From JAIEPT01 sp038217425 (lineage in GTDB: Bacteria; Planctomycetota; Planctomycetia; Gemmatales; Gemmataceae): a DNA stretch of 30,241 nt. Shown piece after piece: positions 24,224 to 30,241 of the stretch. Made by a program: the position numbers and the translations under genes. How positions within the stretch are numbered: position 1 is the stretch's first letter; every line of letters begins with the position of its first letter. The DNA lies in contig JBBQPM010000076.1 in assembly GCA_038217425.1 (NCBI GenBank), positions 1 to 30,241 of the forward strand. Reading direction: 5' to 3'. Below the pieces are notes generated by a model. It saw only the letters and a list, made by a program, of their open reading frames with translations, had not been told where the DNA came from and ran no database searches.

Positions 24224-25429
24224 TCACCCCAGCAGCATCTCGAGCGGCTTTTGCAGCCAGCGCATGACGGCGTTTCCGAAGCTCGCGCCGATGGCGCCGT
24301 CCAGGATGCGGTGGTCGAATGAGTACGACAAATAGAGCATGTCGGCGGCTTTGAGCTGGCCGTGCACATCGTAGATCGGACGTTTGACGATTTTGCCCAG
24401 ACCGACGATGCCGACCTCGGGGTGGTTGATGATCGGCGTGGCGAAGAGGCCGCCGATGTTGCCGATCGACGTGACGGTGAAGGTGCCGCCGCGGAGGTTC
24501 TCGAGCTTCGCCTTGCCCGTGCGGGCCTCTTCGCTGAGCCGCTGAATGTCGAGGCTGATCTCCAGGAGCGATTTGCGGTCGGCGTCGCGGATCACCGGGA
24601 CGAGCAGACCGTTGGCGACCGCGACCGCGATGCCGACGTGGACCTGGCGGTGCAGCACGATTTCGCCCGCTTCGTCGTCGACCGAAGCGTTGACGATCGG
24701 GATTTCCTTGAGCGCGAGCGCGGCCGCCTTCACTGCGAACGACAGGTACGTGAGCTTGGCGCCCTTGGCCTGGAACGCATCCCTGAGGCCCTCGCGCACG
24801 CGCACCAGTTCGCTGACGTCGCATTCGTCGACATAGGTGTAATGCGGGATGATGCGTTTGGCATCGACCATGTGTTCGGAGATCTTGCGGCGTAGCCCCT
24901 GGAGCTTGACGCGCGTCCCGGCCTGGCCGAACTCCAGGGCGAGTTTCTCGGGCGCCAAGGCTTTGGGCGCCGCGGCGACGCGTCCGTTGACGGCGCGGGT
25001 GAGATCCTCGAGCAGTACTCGCCCCTCCGGCCCGGTCCCCTTGAGCGAAGCGAGATCGACGCCCAGCTGACGCGCCGTTGCGCGGACTGAGGGAGCGGCT
25101 TTCACCCCCTGCGTCGGCGACGTCGAAACGACGACGGGCGCCGAGACGGGCGCTTCGGCCTGAGCGGGCTTTTCCGGCTCCGGGGAGTCGCCTTGGCCGG
25201 GCGGATCGTAGACGAGCACTTTTTCGCCGACCTTGACTGCTTGCCCGGCTTTCGCCTTGAGTTCGCGAATGATGCCCGCGAACGGGGCGGGGACTTCCAT
25301 GCTCGCCTTGTCGGTGAGCACTTCGAGCAGGGCTTGGCCGGGCTTCACTGTCTGGCCGGGCTCGACCAGCCAGCGCGACATTTCCGCTTCGTAGACGCCT
25401 TCGCCGAGTTCAGGGAGCAGGAAATCCAT
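24224..25429 (-). CDS. Dihydrolipoamide acyltransferase, E2 component of a 2-oxoacid dehydrogenase complex
   Basis: 401 residues with one lipoyl domain (1-76, lipoyl lysine K41 in LTDKASMEV), a Pro/Ala-rich linker, a peripheral subunit-binding domain (112-148, VRATARQLGVDLASLKGTGPEGRVLLEDL-type with its parts intact) and a catalytic domain (about 170-401) ending in SYSFDHRILDGA with H373 and D377. It transfers the acyl group from the lipoyl arm to CoA. The E1 and E3 genes are not in the window, so whether the substrate is pyruvate, 2-oxoglutarate or a branched-chain acid is open; the N-terminus DFLLPELGEGVYEAEM is of the pyruvate/branched-chain kind. AAGGG lies nine bases before the start. 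Confidence 0.92.
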   Translation of the reverse strand: MDFLLPELGEGVYEAEMSRWLVEPGQTVKPGQALLEVLTDKASMEVPAPFAGIIRELKAKAGQAVKVGEKVLVYDPPGQGDSPEPEKPAQAEAPVSAPVVVSTSPTQGVKAAPSVRATARQLGVDLASLKGTGPEGRVLLEDLTRAVNGRVAAAPKALAPEKLALEFGQAGTRVKLQGLRRKISEHMVDAKRIIPHYTYVDECDVSELVRVREGLRDAFQAKGAKLTYLSFAVKAAALALKEIPIVNASVDDEAGEIVLHRQVHVGIAVAVANGLLVPVIRDADRKSLLEISLDIQRLSEEARTGKAKLENLRGGTFTVTSIGNIGGLFATPIINHPEVGIVGLGKIVKRPIYDVHGQLKAADMLYLSYSFDHRILDGAIGASFGNAVMRWLQKPLEMLLG

Positions 25430-25451
25430 CGCGACAGGCCCTTAATAACAA

Positions 25452-25478
25452 GAGCCGCTCCCTCTTCGGTTGCGGCTC
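25452..25478 (-). terminator. Weak terminator candidate between desaturase and E2 genes
   Basis: On the minus strand gagccgc (25478-25472) pairs with gcggctc (25458-25452) around a 13-base loop and is followed by TTGTTATT. It lies 26 bases past the desaturase stop. The T run is broken, so termination may be partial and E2 could still be read from upstream. Confidence 0.5.
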
Positions 25479-25503
25479 GGTGAAATTCGATAAAGACGTT
25501 CAC

Positions 25504-26484
25504 TCACGAGGCGACCGGCGCCCGATCCGTGCTCGGCAGCGCCTTGGGCTTCGGATAGAGCAGACGCTTCGGCACGGGCCTGAGATCCCAGACCAGCCCG
25601 AACATGCTCATGAAGCAGAGGACGTAGTAGGTGATGTCGATTTCCCACCAGAAGAACCCCTGACGCGTCGAGTTCGGGTAGTAATGGTGGTTGTTGTGCC
25701 AGCCTTCGCCGAAGGTGAGCAGCGCGACGATCAGGCTGTTTCGGCTATCGTCCTTGGTCTCGTATCGGCGCGTGCCGATGACGTGCGTCGCGGAGTTCAC
25801 GAGGTAGGTGACGTGATAGACGAAGATGGTGGAAACGAACATGCCCCAGACGACCATCTGCCAGCCGGTGGCGCCGAGTTCGGGCCATTGATATTGCAGC
25901 AAGGCGCCGAAACCGTAGAGCATGAAGCCGAGGACGATTCCGGGGATGAGATCCCAGCGATCGAGCCAGCGCATTTCGGGAAATTTGGCGAAGTCGGGGA
26001 TGAGGCGAAGATTGGTGGCATTGGCGCGGGGTGCGAGGAACCAGCCCCAGTGGGAATAGATCAGCCCTTTTTGCCGGGGCGAATGGAGATCTTCGGGATC
26101 GTCGGAATGTTGGTGATGGAAGCGATGGTGGGCGGCCCACCAGAGGGGGCCGCGCTGAATCGAGGTGCAGCCGATCCAGCCCCAAATGAACTGGCTGACG
26201 CGACCGGTCTTGAAGGAGCGGTGCGAGAAATAGCGGTGGTAAAAGCCCGTGAGGGTGAAAACGCGGAGCGCGTAGAGAAACGCCGCGACGCCGACGGCCC
26301 ACCAGCTCCAGCCGACCCAGATCACGAGGATGCAGGCGAGGTGCATGAGGCCGAACGGGATAGCCCGGAGCCAATCGATCTTTTCGGATTCCGCCTTGGA
26401 AGGTTTTTCGTTGACTTGAGGCGACAAGAACCACCCAACCAAACCTTGGCGTTTCGGCGGAGTAGGAATTTGCTTGGAACTCAT
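25504..26484 (-). CDS. Membrane-bound acyl-CoA/fatty acid desaturase
   Basis: 326 residues with three histidine boxes in the order and spacing of the delta-9 desaturase family: HRYFSH (83-88), HHRFHH (119-124) and HNNHH (263-267). They bind the di-iron centre that uses oxygen to place a double bond in an acyl chain. Hydrophobic spans are at about 43-60, 62-80, 178-196, 206-226 and 282-298. An AGGA site is about six bases upstream of the ATG at 26484. A 5' leader of about 370 bases with a terminator-like hairpin precedes it, suggesting regulation at the RNA level, which would suit a lipid-fluidity enzyme but is unproven. Confidence 0.95.
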   Translation of the reverse strand: MSSKQIPTPPKRQGLVGWFLSPQVNEKPSKAESEKIDWLRAIPFGLMHLACILVIWVGWSWWAVGVAAFLYALRVFTLTGFYHRYFSHRSFKTGRVSQFIWGWIGCTSIQRGPLWWAAHHRFHHQHSDDPEDLHSPRQKGLIYSHWGWFLAPRANATNLRLIPDFAKFPEMRWLDRWDLIPGIVLGFMLYGFGALLQYQWPELGATGWQMVVWGMFVSTIFVYHVTYLVNSATHVIGTRRYETKDDSRNSLIVALLTFGEGWHNNHHYYPNSTRQGFFWWEIDITYYVLCFMSMFGLVWDLRPVPKRLLYPKPKALPSTDRAPVAS

Positions 26485-26683
26485 ACGTTTCCTAAAAGGG
26501 TGTCTTCGGGGAGGGGTTTGCGAGATAGAGCAGGCGCAAAGCGACCGCTACAGACTGATTGTATACGCCAAGAAGGGTTGCCGAACAAGACAAAATTGCC
26601 CGGCGAGCGATTTTAGCGATTTGCAAAACGTTGGCGAAAGCCCCAGGAGGGCGATCCAGGAGGCGATCTCGGGGGAAGCAAAA

Positions 26684-26853
26684 CGAAAAAACGGAAGCGC
26701 CGCTGGTTCAAGGGGGGCAAAGAACCGAGGCAACGCTTCCGTTTGTTTGGACGGTCTACAGCAATCAGCCTGGGGTGGGCGACCTAGATAATGAACAACA
26801 AGAAATCAACGTCAGAAACGACAGAAATCAACGATCCACTGCAAAGACCTGTA
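26684..26853 (-). ncRNA. Candidate 170-nt small RNA or attenuated leader upstream of the desaturase gene
   Basis: A strong promoter (26889-26860) points leftward and an intrinsic terminator (26744-26686) follows about 110 bases after the predicted start at 26853. No plausible coding frame lies between on that strand. The product would be either a stand-alone small RNA or a leader whose read-through feeds the desaturase gene at 26484, about 200 bases further. This is inferred from promoter and terminator only. Confidence 0.45.
26686..26744 (-). terminator. Intrinsic terminator in the desaturase leader
   Basis: Arms 26744-26734 and 26699-26689 (aaacggaagcg and its complement) pair perfectly over 11 bp, an inner stem ggttc/gaacc (26705-26709 with 26722-26726) adds stability, and a U run of six (26691-26686) follows on the minus strand. 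On the plus strand the same stem is followed by TTTGTTTGG, so it could work in both directions. Confidence 0.65.
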
Positions 26854-26859
26854 ACATTA

Positions 26860-26889
26860 AATATACGAAGTGCGGGCGAAACCTGTCAA
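26860..26889 (-). promoter_or_regulatory. Strong sigma-70-like promoter upstream of the candidate RNA and desaturase
   Basis: On the minus strand a perfect TTGACA (26889-26884) and TATATT (26865-26860, five of six) are 18 bp apart. It lies 27 bases past the QueD-like gene stop, in an AT-rich gap of 431 bases (26485-26915) that holds no recognisable gene. Confidence 0.7.
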
Positions 26890-26915
26890 GCGCGTTTCCG
26901 GCAAAAACGGAAAAC

Positions 26916-27329
26916 TCAAGCCTTTTTCATCGACCGATACACCGCGAACGAATCGTCCGTCTCCCAGAGGGCGACCTGCGTCACCGGGAAGCCCTGCGAA
27001 GCCGCGACGTCGAAGATCACCTTGGCGATATTCTCAGCTGTCGGGTTGACGTCGAGGAGATAGATGGGTTCGCCCTGCCGGCGTAGTTCGGGGAGCACGG
27101 GATCGTCGCGGTGCAGGATCATGCGGTGGTCGAGATGGGCGTCGATCCAGGCGCCGACGACGCGTTTGAGCTGCGAGAAGTCGACGACCATGCCGAGGGG
27201 GTCGAGCGATTCGGCCTGGAGCGTGATGACGGCGACGCCGTTGTGGCCGTGCAGATGCTTGCACTTGCCGTCGTAGTTGAGCAGGCGATGGCCGTAACAA
27301 AAGCGAATTTCGCGAGTCACCTCGAACAT
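26916..27329 (-). CDS. 6-pyruvoyl-tetrahydropterin synthase/QueD-like enzyme
   Basis: 137 residues, slightly longer than the usual 118-130 of the family. Zinc ligands H14 (YGHRL), H27 and H29 (HLHGH) and the nucleophile C23 in GKCKHLHGH are present. VVDFSQLKRVV, LDHRMIL, NPTAENIAKVIFD and the E of ALWETDDSFAVY follow in order. QueD makes 6-carboxy-tetrahydropterin for queuosine and related deazapurines; PTPS members make other pterins. No queC, queE or folE neighbour is present to decide. GGAGG lies four bases before the ATG at 27329, which excludes the 59-codon upstream extension. Diverges from the MurB-like gene, with 100 bp between starts. Confidence 0.88.
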   Translation of the reverse strand: MFEVTREIRFCYGHRLLNYDGKCKHLHGHNGVAVITLQAESLDPLGMVVDFSQLKRVVGAWIDAHLDHRMILHRDDPVLPELRRQGEPIYLLDVNPTAENIAKVIFDVAASQGFPVTQVALWETDDSFAVYRSMKKA

Positions 27330-27429
27330 AATCCCTCCGGGGGCATTGTAGCGGGCGTGGCGCCGGTCGCCGAGATTTCCATAAAATGATCTGCGGTCCA
27401 GACGCATTCTTGCGCGGAGGAACGGAAGC

Positions 27430-28314
27430 ATGGCATTGCCTTGGCTGGAGAAGTACCGGGACATCGTCAAGGTGAAGGAACCGTTGGCTCCGTACACGAT
27501 CTTCAAGGTCGGCGGGCCGGCGGATTACTTGATCCATCCGCGCACCATCGCCGAGCTTGCGGACATCGTCAAGGGTTGCCATCGCGATCATCTGCCGATG
27601 CGGATTCTGGGCGTGGGAGGCAACGTCCTCATCCGCGACGAAGGCATTCGCGGCGTCGTCTTGCGCCTGACCGCGGACGCGTTCACGGAGGTCGTCGCCC
27701 AGGGGAAACGGGTCCGCGCCAGTTGCGGCGCCCCCATCGCCCGACTCATCGCCGCCGCCGCTCACGCCAACCTCTCCGGCCTCGAACATCTCGTCGGCAT
27801 GCCCGGAACCGTCGGCGGCGCCCTACGGCATAACGCCGGCAGCCGATCGGGCGAAATCGGGCAATTCCTCCGCTCCGTCGACGTCATGGACGACCAAGGC
27901 AACATCTTCACCCGCGAACGCGACGAACTCCGCTTCGGCCCCGGCACCAGCAATCTCGACGACCCGGTGCTGCTGACGGCCGAGTTCGAACTCGAAGTCG
28001 AGCAGCCCGACTTCATCGTGAAGCACCTGCGCAAGGCGTGGATCCAGCGCAAGGCGAGCCATCCGTTCAGCTTTCAGGCGGCGGGCCGGGTCTTCAAAAA
28101 TCCGCCCGGCCTGGTGGCGGCGGCACTGATCGAGCAAGCCGGGCTGGTCGGCACGAAAGTGGGAGGCGCCCAGGTCAACGAACGCGACGCCAACTTCGTC
28201 GTCGTCGAGCCCCATTCCTCCGCCCGCGACGTCCAGCGGTTGATCGAACTCATGCGCGCCAAGGTGCTCGAAAAGTTCAAGATCGAACTCGACCTGGAAA
28301 TCTCGATCTGGTAG
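27430..28314 (+). CDS. MurB-like FAD-binding protein lacking two catalytic residues
   Basis: 294 residues, the size of type II MurB (UDP-N-acetylenolpyruvoylglucosamine reductase, which makes UDP-N-acetylmuramate). The FAD-binding features are present: TIFKVGGPADYLI (23-35), LGVGGNVLIRDEGIRG (60-75), GLEHLVGMPGTVGGALRHNAG (117-137). Type II enzymes also have a YRxS motif whose Arg, and a G-S-V-F motif whose Ser, are catalytic (Arg159 and Ser229 in Escherichia coli). Here they are FGPGTS (169-174) and AGRVFKNP (R220), so both are replaced; only the C-terminal Glu position (E290) appears kept. Either a divergent enzyme or an inactive paralogue. GGAGG lies nine bases before the start. A palindromic repeat and kdsA follow. 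Confidence 0.85.
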   Translation: MALPWLEKYRDIVKVKEPLAPYTIFKVGGPADYLIHPRTIAELADIVKGCHRDHLPMRILGVGGNVLIRDEGIRGVVLRLTADAFTEVVAQGKRVRASCGAPIARLIAAAAHANLSGLEHLVGMPGTVGGALRHNAGSRSGEIGQFLRSVDVMDDQGNIFTRERDELRFGPGTSNLDDPVLLTAEFELEVEQPDFIVKHLRKAWIQRKASHPFSFQAAGRVFKNPPGLVAAALIEQAGLVGTKVGGAQVNERDANFVVVEPHSSARDVQRLIELMRAKVLEKFKIELDLEISIW

Positions 28315-28330
28315 CGTTTGGCTAATCGAA

Positions 28331-28421
28331 TTTAGCCACAGAGGACACAGAGTAAGCGGAATAACGTAAGACGCATTCGCCCTTTTCTATCTCTGTGTTC
28401 TCGGCGCCCTCTGTGGCTAAA
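28331..28421. repeat. CCACAGAG-type palindromic repeat, copy 3
   Basis: The outer arms 28331-28344 and 28408-28421 are perfect 14-base complements (tttagccacagagg). Inside, cacagag and ctctgtg recur but are offset, so the rest of the arms pairs poorly and this copy is decayed. It occupies the gap between the MurB-like gene and kdsA. Confidence 0.85.
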
Positions 28422-28452
28422 CGCATTTTGTCGACTCGGAAAGGACTCCCGC

Positions 28453-29271
28453 ATGCCCAGCAATCTCGTCAACGTCGGCCCGCACGTCTGCGGTCCCGGC
28501 AAACCTCTTCTCTGGATCCTCGGGCCCTGCGTCATCGAATCGCACGACCTCACGCTCGCCATCGCGGAACGCCTTGCCGAGATTGGCCAGGAACTCAATA
28601 TCCCCATCGTCTTCAAGGCCTCCTTCGACAAGGCCAACCGCTCCTCCGGCAAATCCTTTCGCGGCCCGGGCCTGCTCGAAGGCCTCAAGACGCTCGCCGC
28701 CGTCAAACGCCAGACGGGGCTGCCGGTCGTCACCGATCTGCACGAGACGCATCAGGCCGAACCGGTCGCTGACGTTTGCGATCTCTTGCAGATCCCGGCA
28801 TTTTTAGCCCGGCAGACCGATCTCTTGTTCGCGGCCGGAAAGACGGGCAAGCCGATCAACGTCAAGAAGGGCCAATTCATGGCCCCCTGGGATATGAAGA
28901 ACGTCGTCAGCAAGATGGCCGAGGTCGGCAATCGCCAGCTGCTGCTCACGGAACGGGGCGTGACGTTCGGCTACGGTCAACTGGTCAACGATTTCCGCGC
29001 GATCCCGTGGATGCAAGACCTCGGCTGCCCGGTGATATTCGACGCCACCCACAGCGTGCAGAAGCCCGCGGGCAAGGGCGACCAAAGCGACGGCGATCGC
29101 CGAATGATCCCGTACCTGGCCAAGGCCGCGGTCGCGGTCGGCTGCGACGGGCTCTTCCTGGAGACCCATCCCAATCCCGACGAGGCCCTCAGCGACGGAC
29201 CCAACTCGCTGCCGCTCGCGGAATTGCCGGAACTGCTGCGGGCGTGCCTGCGGTTGCGCGCCGCCGCGTGA
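28453..29271 (+). CDS. kdsA: 3-deoxy-8-phosphooctulonate synthase (Kdo-8-phosphate synthase)
   Basis: 272 residues, normal length. It condenses phosphoenolpyruvate with arabinose 5-phosphate to give Kdo 8-phosphate for the LPS core. Signatures in order: ILGPCVIES (22-30), FKASFDKANRSS (54-65), QIPAFLARQTDLL (113-125), INVKKGQFMAP (135-145), LTERGVTFGYGQLV (165-178) and FDATHSVQKP (196-205). C26, H200, E237 and D248 match the metal ligands of the metal-dependent class (Aquifex aeolicus C11, H185, E222, D233), so this is a metallo-KdsA. The usual Cys of AFLCRQ is Ala here. AAGGA lies eight bases before the start. A dioxygenase gene follows 70 bp downstream. Its presence implies a Kdo-bearing lipid A type outer membrane. 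Confidence 0.96.
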   Translation: MPSNLVNVGPHVCGPGKPLLWILGPCVIESHDLTLAIAERLAEIGQELNIPIVFKASFDKANRSSGKSFRGPGLLEGLKTLAAVKRQTGLPVVTDLHETHQAEPVADVCDLLQIPAFLARQTDLLFAAGKTGKPINVKKGQFMAPWDMKNVVSKMAEVGNRQLLLTERGVTFGYGQLVNDFRAIPWMQDLGCPVIFDATHSVQKPAGKGDQSDGDRRMIPYLAKAAVAVGCDGLFLETHPNPDEALSDGPNSLPLAELPELLRACLRLRAAA

Positions 29272-29341
29272 AACCGCTCTTCCAACCGTTCGGCAGACCC
29301 GTTAAGATTTCGGCGAACACCCGAACTCCAGGAGGCCAAGG

Positions 29342-30187
29342 ATGGCTGCCGACGTCCTGCTCGCACCCGTCAAAAGTCAACCGCTCATCTCCGCGCGCCG
29401 CGTGAGGCGAACCGTCAAACGCCTCGTGCCGCTCGTGCTCGCCCTCTATTTCATCCCGATCCCCTCGGCGATCTTCTTCTGTTTCGGCCTGCTCGACTAC
29501 CTGCGTAACACCCAGCGCACGCTCGGGTCATTCGACCGCTACTTCGCCGGCAACGGCCTCCTCACCTGGATCCTGGCCCCTTTCAACCTGTTCGTCGATT
29601 TGCTCGCGTTCCCCTACCGCAACAAGGGAATTTATGAACTCGCCGACTTGCCCCAGGCGTATCAGGACGAGATCCAGGACATGGTTCGCTCGGCCTACGC
29701 CTGCGACCTCATGGGCCAGGTCCGCGAGAAAATGGGGGACAATCCGCGCGGCATGGTGTTCTTCAAATGGTACGGCCAAAACGTGCAGACTTCCGTCGAT
29801 GCCCCCGACTTCCACAAGCCCTACCAATTTATACGTACCATCGGCCTGTCGATCTTCAACTCGAAACAATCGACCGGCAAGCATTTCGGCCCCTTGCGCA
29901 CCACGCTCCGCGTCCTCTACAACCTCAACGACACCGTCAGCGACCAGGTTTACATCAAGGTCGGCAACCACGTCAATCGCTGGCGCGACCAGAAGCTCTT
30001 CATCTTCGACGACACCCTGCAGCACCAGTCGTGCAACGAATCCGACCAGGTCCGCTACTGCATGTTCGTCGACATTCTGCGGCCCAGCTACTTGCCGCGC
30101 GTGATGGACGCGATCCTCGGCTGCGTCCGCACGCTCATGTTTCGCTTCAGCGGCAGCTTCTACCGACACTGGACGTTCATCAAGTGA
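29342..30187 (+). CDS. Aspartyl/asparaginyl beta-hydroxylase-type Fe(II)/2-oxoglutarate dioxygenase, LpxO-like
   Basis: 281 residues. A hydrophobic N-terminal region (about 29-55 and 72-92) suggests membrane association. The C-terminal catalytic part (about 140-255) resembles the Asp/Asn hydroxylase family, which includes the lipid A hydroxylase LpxO: metal ligand H181 in KHFGPLRTTLR, then LIFDDTLQHQSCN-like FIFDDTLQHQSC with the second metal His H228, and R238 in QVRYCMFVDILRP for 2-oxoglutarate. The His that normally follows in LRxHLGL is Leu here. GGAGG lies six bases upstream. It follows kdsA by 70 bp in the same direction, so an outer-membrane lipid substrate is a fair inference; peptide substrates cannot be excluded. 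Confidence 0.8.
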   Translation: MAADVLLAPVKSQPLISARRVRRTVKRLVPLVLALYFIPIPSAIFFCFGLLDYLRNTQRTLGSFDRYFAGNGLLTWILAPFNLFVDLLAFPYRNKGIYELADLPQAYQDEIQDMVRSAYACDLMGQVREKMGDNPRGMVFFKWYGQNVQTSVDAPDFHKPYQFIRTIGLSIFNSKQSTGKHFGPLRTTLRVLYNLNDTVSDQVYIKVGNHVNRWRDQKLFIFDDTLQHQSCNESDQVRYCMFVDILRPSYLPRVMDAILGCVRTLMFRFSGSFYRHWTFIK

Positions 30188-30206
30188 GAACACAGCAGCG
30201 ACCCGT

Positions 30207-30241
30207 GGGCGCGCCAATGGTTTCCGGCACTCGTCCCGGCA
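30207..30241. repeat. End of a second 'GGCGAGCC' palindromic repeat, cut by the window edge
   Basis: The last 35 bases are the exact reverse complement of 20506-20540. The element begins 19 bases past the dioxygenase stop, again at a gene end, and continues beyond the window. Confidence 0.88.

Noticed and set aside
24224..25429. Assignment of the E2 gene to pyruvate or branched-chain dehydrogenase
   Set aside because: No E1 or E3 gene is in view and the catalytic domain alone does not decide by eye, so no gene symbol was given.
26791..27063. 90-codon open frame on the plus strand
   Set aside because: Its second half is antisense to the well-supported QueD-like gene and the first half lies in the AT-rich leader; there is no ribosome site.
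1..30241. Prophage, integron, insertion sequence or tRNA genes
   Set aside because: No integrase, transposase, phage structural gene or tRNA cloverleaf was recognised; repeats present are small and non-coding.

Overview
The window looks like chromosomal DNA of a GC-rich planctomycete, most likely of the Gemmataceae type. This rests on gene style, since there is no rRNA here: an ECF sigma factor next to a Ser/Thr kinase with a planctomycete-like N-terminal extension, secreted HEAT-repeat proteins, a SASA-domain esterase, a MoxR ATPase, many secreted or membrane proteins of unknown function, several families of palindromic intergenic repeats, and genes for an LPS-type outer membrane (kdsA) next to a MurB-like protein. 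No tRNA, rRNA, CRISPR array, integrase, transposase or phage gene was seen.

Layout. 1-1.8 kb: the type VI secretion sheath gene tssC, leftward, followed by a palindrome-rich non-coding tail and perhaps the start codon of the next gene at the left edge. 2-6.8 kb: pepT, two small membrane proteins, a secreted HEAT/proline-rich protein and a class III CoA-transferase. 7-11 kb: a TIM-barrel isomerase-like protein, then a rightward signalling cluster (membrane protein, ECF sigma factor, Ser/Thr kinase), converging on a DUF922-type zincin. 11.3-12.4 kb: a secreted HEAT-repeat protein. 12.5-16.4 kb: a compact leftward operon of a helicase-like protein with ruined ATPase motifs, a MoxR ATPase and an ImmA/IrrE-like protein with a ruined HExxH motif. 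16.7-20.9 kb: a secreted transglutaminase-like protein, an RpfG-type response regulator with an HD-GYP domain, a SAM methyltransferase and a small secreted protein. 21.1-25.4 kb: a secreted protein ending in a clear intrinsic terminator, a sialate-O-acetylesterase/zincin fusion, a truncated nucleotidyltransferase abutting tandem hairpin repeats, and the E2 subunit of a 2-oxoacid dehydrogenase. 25.5-30.2 kb: an acyl-CoA desaturase with a promoter and terminator in its long leader, a QueD/PTPS-like enzyme, a MurB-like protein, kdsA and an LpxO/AspH-like dioxygenase.

Working together. The clearest functional groups are the sigma factor/kinase/membrane protein cluster; the helicase-like/MoxR/M78-like operon, in which only MoxR keeps its catalytic motifs and the other two look like scaffold or sensor proteins; and kdsA with a putative lipid-A-type hydroxylase, which suggests outer-membrane lipid modification. 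Three classes of interspersed palindrome sit at gene ends: a CCACAGAG-type inverted repeat in three copies, a 'GGCGAGCC...GTAAGCGCC' hairpin in one full and one partial copy, and a 'GAGCCGGAAGCGTCAGCGACG' hairpin unit in two tandem copies. The last of these coincides with the loss of the 3' part of a gene.
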